From an uncultured Peptococcaceae bacterium (GTDB lineage: Bacteria > Bacillota > Peptococcia > Peptococcales > Peptococcaceae): a stretch of 5,437 nt of DNA. Positions 1 through 5,216 of this stretch are shown here, in pieces (positions within the stretch are counted from its first letter, which is position 1; every line of letters begins with the position of its first letter). The position numbers and the translations under genes were made by a program. A model generated the notes under the pieces. That model worked only from the letters and a program-made list of their open reading frames with translations, searched no databases and was not told the origin of the DNA. Location of the stretch: contig USPE01000142.1 of the NCBI GenBank assembly GCA_900556545.1, positions 1-5,437 on the forward strand. Reading direction: 5' to 3'.

Positions 1-22
1 AAAATCCACCGTCATCATTCAT
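1..22 (-). CDS. 5' end of next operon gene (partial, runs off window)
   Basis: Only the start of this gene is present. On the minus strand a GGGAGG ribosome binding site (34-29) is followed after 6 bases by ATG at 22, reading MNDDGGF to the window edge. A second frame is also open: ATG at 18 or 15 reads MMTVDF or MTVDF, with spacing of 10 or 13 bases from the same site. Spacing favours ATG22, but seven codons cannot settle the frame. It begins 36 bases after the stop of the 75-residue gene and is probably the next member of the same operon. No function can be assigned. Confidence 0.6.
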
Positions 23-28
23 ATAATT

Positions 29-34
29 CCTCCC
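29..34 (-). promoter_or_regulatory. Ribosome binding site of the partial gene
   Basis: GGGAGG on the minus strand, 6 bases before ATG22. It is the main evidence that a further gene starts at the left edge, since almost none of its coding sequence is visible. Confidence 0.7.
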
Positions 35-58
35 AACGATTCCTACAGTGTCATTCTT

Positions 59-286
59 TTATAAGGATTGATCGAACTGCGGCGCATCCTGCTTTCGCAA
101 TGATAAAAACTTTTCCAGAAATGCCTCATCCGCTACAAAATCCTGTCCATCTAAAATTAAAATCATGCCTGGACCAACTACGGTCAGATAGAGATTGTTC
201 TCGTCTAACCCTGCATCGCGCAGAGTCTCTGCTGCAATCTTGAGACCCTCCGCTTCCGCCATCGTCTTCTTTTTTTGTTCTCTCAT
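59..286 (-). CDS. Small hypothetical protein, 75 aa
   Basis: I do not recognise this protein. It is 75 residues long from ATG286. A TTG at 289 directly precedes it, but the AGGG ribosome binding site (296-293) lies 6 bases from the ATG and only 3 from the TTG, so ATG286 is preferred. A later in-frame ATG (eight codons on) has no good site. The N-terminus is basic (REQKKK). A likely helix follows (about residues 9-24), then a hydrophobic strand-like stretch with VVGPGMILILDG (about 36-47) and a helical tail containing FLEKFLSL. There is no signal peptide and no clear membrane segment, so it is probably a small cytosolic alpha/beta protein. It begins 16 bases after the Dam stop and is almost certainly cotranscribed with it. 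Small unnamed proteins of this kind are frequent in Firmicute conjugative elements. It could be an accessory of Dam or simply cargo; nothing visible decides this. Confidence 0.75.
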   Translation of the reverse strand: MREQKKKTMAEAEGLKIAAETLRDAGLDENNLYLTVVGPGMILILDGQDFVADEAFLEKFLSLRKQDAPQFDQSL

Positions 287-302
287 CAACTTCCCTGCTT
301 TC

Positions 303-1259
303 TTAACTGTCGAACAAATTCATCTGTTCCCGCCATTGAATACGACCTTCTATTTTCGGATTATAATTGGTAATCACCACCTCCGAATACTGCATGCCGC
401 CTTCATATCTCTGTGCCAGATGATTCAGTCGGCTGACACGCTCAATAAAATAGTCTTCATATAATTGACGGATAAAGGCACAGTCATTGTAGCTCACCAT
501 CCATTTGCCCTGCGTTTGGGCCAGGGTATCCCGCAGCCGCTTATGATCCGTTTGGCTAAATTTCACTGTATAATATCCTTCTGTTTCAAAATAGGGCGGA
601 TCGCAGTAAAAGAAAGCGTCGGGACGGTCATAAAGCCCAATTAAGTCTTCAAAGTCTTTGTTCTCCACAATGGTATTGCTAAGCCGTCTGGAAGCTTCCC
701 AAATGGTTTGAAAGCCCTTGCGGATATCTATATTCTGGCAACCAAAGGAGGTACAACCACTGCCATAGCTATAACGGATCAAACGATAAAAAGCGGCGGC
801 TCTGCGAACATCCAGTTCTTCTGCTCGTTCCGTCATCAGCTTCTTCAGTTCTTCCGCAGCAGGCGGCGGCAATTCTCTCTCCAATAACGCGATTTCTTCT
901 GCCAGATAGTCTGCCTCAAATTCGTTTCTGTTTAAAAACTGCCGCAGTATTAAAAATTCACTGCGGGAATTTAACGGTAAAAAGCCCAATTCCTTAATGA
1001 GGGAAATGGGCTTATCTCTGGTACATAAAAATAAATTGGCCAAATCATTGTTGTAATCATTATACACTTCCATGCTGCAATGATCCTGCGGTTTCCCAAA
1101 CAATACCCAACCACCGCCGCCAAACACTTCAATATACCGGCCATAGTTTTTGGGAAACAATCGATACAGCTCTTGCCGCAGGGCCTTTTTTCCTCCTACC
1201 CAGGAGATAAAGCTGTTTAAAATAAGGACCCCCTCCTCATTCTGTTTGTTCTGGTTCAT
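303..1259 (-). CDS. dam: DNA adenine methylase, D12 class (Dam)
   Basis: Cytosolic SAM-dependent N6-adenine DNA methyltransferase of the alpha (D12) class, whose members usually modify GATC or a related short site. Numbering from ATG1259 (318 aa): motif X is SWVGGKK (19-25); motif I, for SAM binding, is YIEVFGGGG (42-50); a conserved VYNDYNNDLANLF stretch is at 65-77; the catalytic motif IV DPPY is at 220-223, within FFYCDPPYF; SYND is at 256-259 and SEVVITNYN at 292-300. All key residues are present and the length is normal, so it should be active. The start is uncertain: ATG1259 lacks a good ribosome binding site and overlaps the upstream gene by 23 bases, while a strong site leads to ATT at 1223. 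Residues before about 15 are not part of the conserved fold. On mobile elements such solitary methylases usually protect the incoming DNA from host restriction or alter expression. No matching nuclease gene is visible here. Confidence 0.93.
   Translation of the reverse strand: MNQNKQNEEGVLILNSFISWVGGKKALRQELYRLFPKNYGRYIEVFGGGGWVLFGKPQDHCSMEVYNDYNNDLANLFLCTRDKPISLIKELGFLPLNSRSEFLILRQFLNRNEFEADYLAEEIALLERELPPPAAEELKKLMTERAEELDVRRAAAFYRLIRYSYGSGCTSFGCQNIDIRKGFQTIWEASRRLSNTIVENKDFEDLIGLYDRPDAFFYCDPPYFETEGYYTVKFSQTDHKRLRDTLAQTQGKWMVSYNDCAFIRQLYEDYFIERVSRLNHLAQRYEGGMQYSEVVITNYNPKIEGRIQWREQMNLFDS
1232..1238 (-). promoter_or_regulatory. Strong RBS on the stop codon of the antirestriction-like gene, before a possible ATT start
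   Basis: GAGGAGG on the minus strand begins inside the TGA stop (1239-1237) of the upstream gene. It lies inside the Dam reading frame, downstream of ATG1259, so it cannot serve that start. With AGGAGG at 1237-1232, eight bases separate it from ATT at 1223-1221, in frame with Dam. Starting there would give MLNSFISWVGG, placing the methylase motif X close to the N-terminus as is usual for the family. Either Dam starts at ATT, or it is made from ATG1259 by coupling to upstream translation and the match is accidental. Confidence 0.55.
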
Positions 1260-3174
1260 TTAGCCGTTTTGGGCAGATACAGCCGTAAGAGGTTTGTATC
1301 CCGCCAAGCTGTACCAATTTGGCTTTCCCATATTTAGCAAAATCAACTGTCATGGTTTCTTCTTCTGTCAATTGTACATGGTGTGTCTGTTCAAACATTT
1401 GGACTCCAAACGCATGATATCCCCAAACAGCGCTATAAAACTGGTACTGATCCAACAAATTAGCCTGATGAATGGCTTCGGCCAGGGTAGGACGCACCAA
1501 TAGTTCTAATACGGCTTTATATTTTACAAGCTTTTGGTTTTCTTCCAGACAAAGCAGCCACCAACTCAGCGTTTCAATCTGAGCAATCTCTTCTAATTCT
1601 TCATATATGGTTGGAATCAATGCTGGCACCCGGCAATCAATTTCCACGGTTTTCGCTTCCCGCACGTTCTTTTGCCACAGTTTCGGCTGACAACACGCCT
1701 CTTCCAAGTCTTTGGGTAAAAAAACCGTTTCCTGTTCCCCCCGCCCATTTTGCAAAACTATCTGAATCATGGTGTTCTTCTCTGTCTTTTGGTACTCCGG
1801 CAATAATAACGCCTTATGACGGCAATGCCTATAGCAGCCTTCCTGTTCTTCACGCTGTTCAGTTTGTTTGACCTCCATATGGTTCAAATGCTGCCTGAGT
1901 GCCTGTAAAAGCCATTTAGAGTCCTGTAAACAGCAAGCACCCGTTTCTGTTTGTTCTACCACAGCAATTCCTTTTTGCTCCAAACAATCTTTCAACACCA
2001 GAGCAAACCAGGTTATCTCCAAAATGGAAGGTACTTCTTCCATCTCGGACAGGATGGTCTGAAGCCCTTGCTGTGCAAACCCGTCCAACTGGGATAAAAC
2101 CCAGGCAAAACGGTTCCATTCCGAAAGACTTCCTATGGCTTTGCCCGTTTCCGTTTGCTGCCACAGCACTTCTTCTAACTCCGGCAGCAGGCTGCTGAAA
2201 AATGCAATAAACAGATGACTCTCTTCCTCTTCGCCCAACCGCTCTAACACATCCTGCAGCCCCCAAGGTGAAAGGGGCAGAGAAACCACTTCATCTACCT
2301 CCTCTTTTTTGAAGGTAACCTGTGGATACACATCCACAGTCAATACGCTTGGCCGCTGTACCAAAGCAGGACCAATGACCATCGGCTCTATCTCTTTCTC
2401 AATCATCCGGACCCCATTCTCGGCAAAGAATAATCGAATCCGTCCATTCTCCCATGCGATGCCTTCCTGTGTAAAGGGCTGGCCCCAACCAAAGCTGCAC
2501 TCCCGAATCAGAATATCCCGCAGCCGTATTCTTTCTTCCTGTATCAGCCGCTCTGTTATACGGCAAACCAGTTTCCCATATAAGGTTCCTTCTTCCAACA
2601 CCAAATCTGGTTCAATAGAAAATACTTTCTGCTGCAATTCTTTATCTGTCAGATAAAAGGCCAGACGCCGCAATCCTTCTTCCGGCTGCATGTGCATAGC
2701 AAACTGCGCTTGAAAAAATTCCAGGACCAATTCAATCTCTTCTTGATTCAGTCTTCTTACCAGCGGCTGCTTTTTGACAGATGCCTCTCCTTGTTCTATT
2801 CGCTGCATCCCGGCAGGAATCCAGATTTCCAACACCTGTAACGAAGCAGGGCGCTCCCATTCATCCAACAAACAAAATAATCTGCGAAAATCCAAATTTT
2901 TTTCTTTCTGACAAATACGATTTAAGGTTTCCAGCTGCCCTATCGTAAAGCGGCTTAAACGCATGGCCAGCGTATTTAATAAATCCAGACGGGTATCCTT
3001 TTCAATCAACGGCGCAATCCATTCCAGATAACACTGCGCTTTACCAATCTGCCAATCTGTTTTCCCGTTTCCACCCTGCTGCAATTTCTTTCGCAACAAC
3101 TCCTGCGGCTGCGGCAGACAAATTACCATGCTGCATTCTGGTCTTTTTATCTGTTCCATCTGAAGTTCTATCAT
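1237..3174 (-). CDS. Large antirestriction-like (ArdA-related) protein with three apparent modules
   Basis: 645 residues, acidic and Gln/Glu/Leu-rich, with no signal peptide or membrane segment. It resembles antirestriction-like proteins of Firmicute conjugative elements, whose typical pattern is a PxSPWxLLDAL-type opening, an LNxLAxxL helix and a closing FDFxxYG segment. I see three diverged modules. Module 1 has PQPQELLRKKL (21-31) and LLNTLAMRLSRF (65-76). Module 2 has LPLSPWGLQDVLERL (299-313) and SEWNRFAWVLSQL (351-363). Module 3 has FLPKDLEEAC (485-494), a helix from about 525 to 560, AIHQANLLDQYQFY (567-580) and the closing VDFAKYGKAKL (610-620). The segment at 110-298 is unassigned. 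ATG3174 has AGGAGG at 3185-3180 with 5-base spacing. The gene lies 21 bases after the ART-HD gene and overlaps Dam by 23 bases. ArdA proteins mimic DNA and block type I restriction enzymes; whether this distant relative does so is inference. The family call comes from memory of typical sequences, not a search. Confidence 0.6.
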   Translation of the reverse strand: MIELQMEQIKRPECSMVICLPQPQELLRKKLQQGGNGKTDWQIGKAQCYLEWIAPLIEKDTRLDLLNTLAMRLSRFTIGQLETLNRICQKEKNLDFRRLFCLLDEWERPASLQVLEIWIPAGMQRIEQGEASVKKQPLVRRLNQEEIELVLEFFQAQFAMHMQPEEGLRRLAFYLTDKELQQKVFSIEPDLVLEEGTLYGKLVCRITERLIQEERIRLRDILIRECSFGWGQPFTQEGIAWENGRIRLFFAENGVRMIEKEIEPMVIGPALVQRPSVLTVDVYPQVTFKKEEVDEVVSLPLSPWGLQDVLERLGEEEESHLFIAFFSSLLPELEEVLWQQTETGKAIGSLSEWNRFAWVLSQLDGFAQQGLQTILSEMEEVPSILEITWFALVLKDCLEQKGIAVVEQTETGACCLQDSKWLLQALRQHLNHMEVKQTEQREEQEGCYRHCRHKALLLPEYQKTEKNTMIQIVLQNGRGEQETVFLPKDLEEACCQPKLWQKNVREAKTVEIDCRVPALIPTIYEELEEIAQIETLSWWLLCLEENQKLVKYKAVLELLVRPTLAEAIHQANLLDQYQFYSAVWGYHAFGVQMFEQTHHVQLTEEETMTVDFAKYGKAKLVQLGGIQTSYGCICPKRLNEPEQTE

Positions 3175-3195
3175 AAATTCCTCCTGCTCTCTTCA

Positions 3196-4623
3196 CTACA
3201 TTTTTAATTCTGCTTCCTGTTGTAACTCCTCCAACTGCTGCATATCAATTTTCTGCAAACCATCGTAAAGCATCTGGCTAACCAAAGTCATCTGCCGACT
3301 TTCTTTCAGCCAAAGCTGCTCAACATCCAGACTGTTTTCACTGCAATATCCAAAGCGAACGCAATCTAATGCATCCGCATCCTGCAAAATTTGAAACAAC
3401 TCTTGTACAGTTTCCTGCTTTTCCACCGGAAGCTGCCCTAAATGCCATTCCAAATCTCTGTGATCTGCTTCATGAAATGAAATTAGGAATTCCACATCTT
3501 TGACAGTGAGCGTTTTTTGATATTCAGACTGCATAACGTTATCTGCAGATGCCCTACTATGAAACGCTCTGTTGGCATTTTTTCGGCTATTGTCGTGATA
3601 GATGCTGGCTATGGCCAATATCTGGTGATTCATCTGCAGTGTTTCACCAGGATGTCTGGCCTCATAAATCAGCTCACTTAACAGCATAGTGCGCATGGCA
3701 TGCATCATGCCATGTGTTTCTAACTCAAGGCCAATAAAATCTTCCCGGTATACTTCAAACAGCGGATAATATTTTGTTATCCCATTTTTTAAAAAGTTCT
3801 TATCATACAGCCAGTCTATTTCCAATACCTGAACATGTTCAGGTAAGAGCAATATTTCCTGCTCGCTTTCATGACCCAAGCATAAAATATCTTCTCGATT
3901 GGCTTCTGCACTCAGAAAACGATTCCCCGTTTCGCCCAGACGTGTGGCATAAAAGGTTGCAATTTTAGGGTTTAAACTCCAGGAATAGGCTTTCTCATAC
4001 GGGATACTTTCCTGCCCTTCCCCCCGATAAATACGGATACGCTCCGGTAATTGCTGTTTTACCTCTTCCAGCTTTTCCTTTTCTTCCGGCGGCATTTTTG
4101 CTGCAATACGCAGTAAATTTTCTTTTTTTATTGCGGATGCACCAAAGTCCACCCCAACAAAGGTACTGTGAAATAACGAATACACCTCTTTGATTGGCTT
4201 GTTTTGGCTTAGAATATGGTTTAGATACTCCATTTTCATCCGGCCATTCAGGCTCCAATGAATAAAGCGATAATCCCCCTCCTCCATGCTTTTTTTACAG
4301 ACCTCCATTTCTTTTTCAACGGCACGTTCAACCTCTTCTCGCCCCTTTCCAAACTCTAATTCTACCGGCACTTTTAGCAGTATATTTTCAGCAGCATCCC
4401 AATAATAAACAGGGCTAAAACCACGATTGCAGTATATATGCTCTGGATTCAAATTGGGATAAGCAATCTGAAAACTTTCATAGCTGTAGGGAAAGTAATA
4501 GTGTAACGATCGATATGCTTCCTCATACTGCTTTCGCTCCAGTTCTGTTGGAATGTCTTTTAATGGGATAAAATACTCCATACTCTCGTTCTGCACCAGT
4601 TCCATTAATTCTGATGTGTTCAT
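3196..4623 (-). CDS. ADP-ribosyltransferase-like / HD phosphohydrolase fusion protein
   Basis: 475 residues, predicted cytosolic (no signal peptide or membrane segment). The N-terminal part (1-190) is mixed and includes RFIHWSLNGRMKMEYLNHIL (119-138), as in a bacterial ART-like family. The ART core follows with the three R-S-E elements: IYRGE with Arg200; YSWSLNPKIATFYA with Ser214/Ser216; and ESEQEILLLP with Glu254-x-Glu256. This should bind NAD and transfer ADP-ribose; E-x-E types often modify arginine. The C-terminal domain has HD-superfamily signatures: HGMMHAMR (His304, His308), YHDNSR (His343-Asp344, Arg347), His355, FHEADH (His384, His388) and DADALD (Asp417 the likely last metal ligand). 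All catalytic positions appear intact. ATG4623 has GGAGG with 6-base spacing. It is the first long gene of the operon and lies behind a leader with a terminator. Its substrate is unknown. It could be an anti-host effector, a defence enzyme, or an enzyme that makes and then trims ADP-ribose adducts. Confidence 0.8.
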   Translation of the reverse strand: MNTSELMELVQNESMEYFIPLKDIPTELERKQYEEAYRSLHYYFPYSYESFQIAYPNLNPEHIYCNRGFSPVYYWDAAENILLKVPVELEFGKGREEVERAVEKEMEVCKKSMEEGDYRFIHWSLNGRMKMEYLNHILSQNKPIKEVYSLFHSTFVGVDFGASAIKKENLLRIAAKMPPEEKEKLEEVKQQLPERIRIYRGEGQESIPYEKAYSWSLNPKIATFYATRLGETGNRFLSAEANREDILCLGHESEQEILLLPEHVQVLEIDWLYDKNFLKNGITKYYPLFEVYREDFIGLELETHGMMHAMRTMLLSELIYEARHPGETLQMNHQILAIASIYHDNSRKNANRAFHSRASADNVMQSEYQKTLTVKDVEFLISFHEADHRDLEWHLGQLPVEKQETVQELFQILQDADALDCVRFGYCSENSLDVEQLWLKESRQMTLVSQMLYDGLQKIDMQQLEELQQEAELKM

Positions 4624-4628
4624 AAGAC

Positions 4629-4633
4629 CTCCA
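4629..4633 (-). promoter_or_regulatory. Ribosome binding site of the ART-HD gene
   Basis: GGAGG on the minus strand, 5 to 6 bases before ATG4623 depending on how the complementarity is counted. It fixes the start. It lies about 60 bases after the upstream intrinsic terminator, so its translation depends on read-through of that terminator unless there is a second promoter, which I did not find. Confidence 0.8.
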
Positions 4634-4695
4634 TATTAGCTGTTATTTCTCTGCTGTTTACCCACACATTCCCCCTTTCCATAAATTCAGGCAAC

Positions 4696-4733
4696 AAAAA
4701 AGAGCGCACCTGAATGTTCTTCAAATACGCTCT
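4696..4733 (-). terminator. Intrinsic terminator in the leader (candidate attenuator)
   Basis: On the minus strand the arm at 4733-4720 (AGAGCGUAUUUGAA) pairs with 4714-4701 (UUCAGGUGCGCUCU) across a five-base loop GAACA, giving 14 continuous pairs including three G-U wobbles. A run of U (4700-4696) follows. The wobbles become C-A mismatches in plus-strand RNA, so the hairpin is built for minus-strand transcripts. It sits between the leader promoter and the ART-HD gene, about 75 bases before ATG4623. It therefore either controls that gene by attenuation or ends the short leader transcript. Confidence 0.85.
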
Positions 4734-4766
4734 CTTTTCCAGTATTAAATTCTACAGCTCTATTTT
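4696..4766 (-). promoter_or_regulatory. Candidate antiterminator pairing in the leader RNA
   Basis: Minus-strand AAAAUAGAGC at 4766-4757 can pair with GCUCUUUUUU at 4705-4696, nine of ten positions with one U-U mismatch. This would sequester the 3' arm and U-run of the terminator, as expected for an antiterminator. The pairing is AU-rich and weaker than the 14-bp terminator, so it would need help from a ribosome or a protein. This is a prediction made by eye, without energies. Confidence 0.4.
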
Positions 4767-4771
4767 GTCAA

Positions 4772-4797
4772 TTGGTGTAATGGAACACCCAAGTTCC
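4772..4797 (-). promoter_or_regulatory. Two mutually exclusive hairpins in the leader RNA
   Basis: Minus-strand RNA can form GGAAC (4797-4793) with GUUCC (4786-4782) around a six-base loop. Alternatively UUGGGUGU (4792-4785) pairs with ACACCAA (4778-4772) with one bulged G. The two share bases 4782-4792 and cannot coexist. Alternative pairings between a short leader ORF and a terminator are the usual layout of attenuators. They are short, so each could be chance; the overlap is what makes them notable. Confidence 0.45.
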
Positions 4798-4810
4798 TCT
4801 AAAAACAATT

Positions 4811-4825
4811 TATAGTTTAACTATA
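4811..4825. repeat. Perfect 15-base palindrome TATAGTTTAACTATA
   Basis: The two half-sites of seven bases are exact inverted copies around one central base. It is all A/T apart from one G-C pair per arm. It lies just after the leader peptide stop. It could be an operator for a dimeric repressor, or a weak hairpin after the leader ORF. Being AU-rich, it is unlikely to be a strong terminator by itself. Confidence 0.5.
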
Positions 4826-4838
4826 TTTTTTTGATTGA

Positions 4839-4877
4839 TTAATTCTTTCTTTTTTCCCGTTTTCTTGCTCTTTTCAT
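4839..4877 (-). CDS. 12-residue Lys/Arg-rich leader peptide
   Basis: ATG4877 to TAA at 4841-4839 encodes MKRARKREKRKN, with four Lys and four Arg in twelve residues. Support comes from AAGGAGG at 4892-4886 with 8-base spacing, one of the best ribosome binding sites in the window, and from a promoter about 15 bases further upstream. It ends about 105 bases before the terminator and is followed by alternative hairpins, so it is most likely a regulatory leader peptide whose translation speed matters. It contains several R/K-x-R/K patterns (RAR, RKR, KRK), a pattern known to stall macrolide-bound ribosomes in some erm leaders. It could equally sense Arg/Lys tRNA charging. No resistance gene is present, so the signal is unknown. 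Confidence 0.6.
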   Translation of the reverse strand: MKRARKREKRKN

Positions 4878-4913
4878 AAAAAAATCCTCCTTTTTCATTC
4901 ACTGTACTTTAGT

Positions 4914-4942
4914 ATACTACCATGATAAAACAGTAATGTAAA
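4914..4942 (-). promoter_or_regulatory. Sigma-A-type promoter of the leader and operon
   Basis: On the minus strand, -35 TTTACA (4942-4937), a 17-base spacer ending TGG, and -10 TAGTAT (4919-4914) with an extended TGn element. A shifted -10, TATACT (4916-4911), is a closer hexamer match but gives a 20-base spacer. Transcription would start near 4907-4903, about 15 bases before the leader ribosome binding site. It is the only convincing promoter I find for the operon. Confidence 0.65.
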
Positions 4943-5013
4943 GGAAGATTTTAAGGATTTTTGTAATATGTTAAGATTCTAAGATGATCGCAACAGTCAG
5001 GCTCTGTCCGTCC

Positions 5014-5115
5014 TCACTGTATGCCCTGATTCTCCGCTAACATCTGCGTCAATTCATCTGCATGCTCTATGATATGAAAATAATTAGTCAGATTGACCCT
5101 TCCCCACCTCTGTGA
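5014..5115 (-). pseudogene. Short unidentified coding-like fragment (33 codons)
   Basis: Between TGA (5118-5116) and TGA (5016-5014) the minus strand is open for 33 codons. It contains VNLTNYFHIIEHADELTQ and ends AENQGIQ, and it looks like an amphipathic helix from a protein C-terminus. There is no ATG early in the frame. The only ribosome-binding-like purines lie in GTGGGGAAGG without a start at proper spacing. It follows the surface protein's terminator directly. The best guess is the decayed 3' remnant of a gene whose rest was lost by rearrangement. Family not recognised; chance is possible. Confidence 0.3.
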
Positions 5116-5121
5116 TCAGCA

Positions 5122-5166
5122 ATAAAACTTTGAGCCCCATCCACTTCTTTCTGTGGATGAGGCTCA
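5122..5166 (-). terminator. Intrinsic terminator of the surface protein gene
   Basis: Minus-strand arm TGAGCCTCATCCAC (5166-5153) pairs with GTGGATGGGGCTCA (5144-5131) over an eight-base loop (5152-5145), giving 14 pairs with one U-G wobble. It is followed by AAGTTTTATT (5130-5121 region). The wobble becomes a C-A mismatch on the plus strand, so the element serves minus-strand transcription. It lies 50 bases after the stop of the anchored protein and insulates the downstream operon. Confidence 0.85.
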
Positions 5167-5216
5167 GTTTGTGTTTCCTATGAACTCTTTATATTAATAC
5201 TTCTTATTTTTACTTC

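Larger units (their letters stand above)
4752..4826 (-). pseudogene. Open, coding-like scrap in the leader peptide frame
   Basis: In the same frame as the 12-residue leader peptide, beyond its TAA and a second in-frame TAG, the minus strand reads a 22-residue stretch ending LFLEELGCSITPIDKIEL and then TAG at 4754-4752, 18 bases before the terminator. Its composition looks like the end of a real protein. There is no ribosome binding site or ATG for it. It may be the remnant of a small gene that once ran from ATG4877 to the terminator (42 codons, now with two internal stops), or chance. I do not recognise the family. Confidence 0.3.

Noticed and set aside
195..464. Plus-strand open frame of 89 codons
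   Set aside because: It lies opposite the small gene and the 3' end of dam, has no ribosome binding site, and its translation has no family character. It is a shadow of well-supported minus-strand genes.
1916..2266. Minus-strand 116-codon frame overlapping the antirestriction-like gene
   Set aside because: It is an out-of-frame shadow, rich in Arg/Gly/Cys as expected from a shifted reading, with no promoter or ribosome binding site.
1294..2656. Several plus-strand open frames (1294-1503, 1611-1871, 1868-2062, 2309-2656)
   Set aside because: All lie inside the minus-strand antirestriction-like gene, which has a good start, spacing and family pattern. None has a credible ribosome binding site.
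3774..4258. Open frames inside the ART-HD gene (plus 3774-3968, minus 3995-4258)
   Set aside because: Both overlap the coherent ART domain coding sequence, and the translations show no recognisable motifs.
4811..4832. Plus-strand terminator formed by the AT palindrome followed by a T run
   Set aside because: The stem has only one G-C pair per arm and no plus-strand gene lies upstream, so it is unlikely to be a working terminator.
4943..4970. Imperfect direct repeat AAGGA-GATTTT / AAGGA-TTTTT near the -35 element
   Set aside because: It is short, AT-rich and inexact; in such composition it is expected by chance and does not support an operator.
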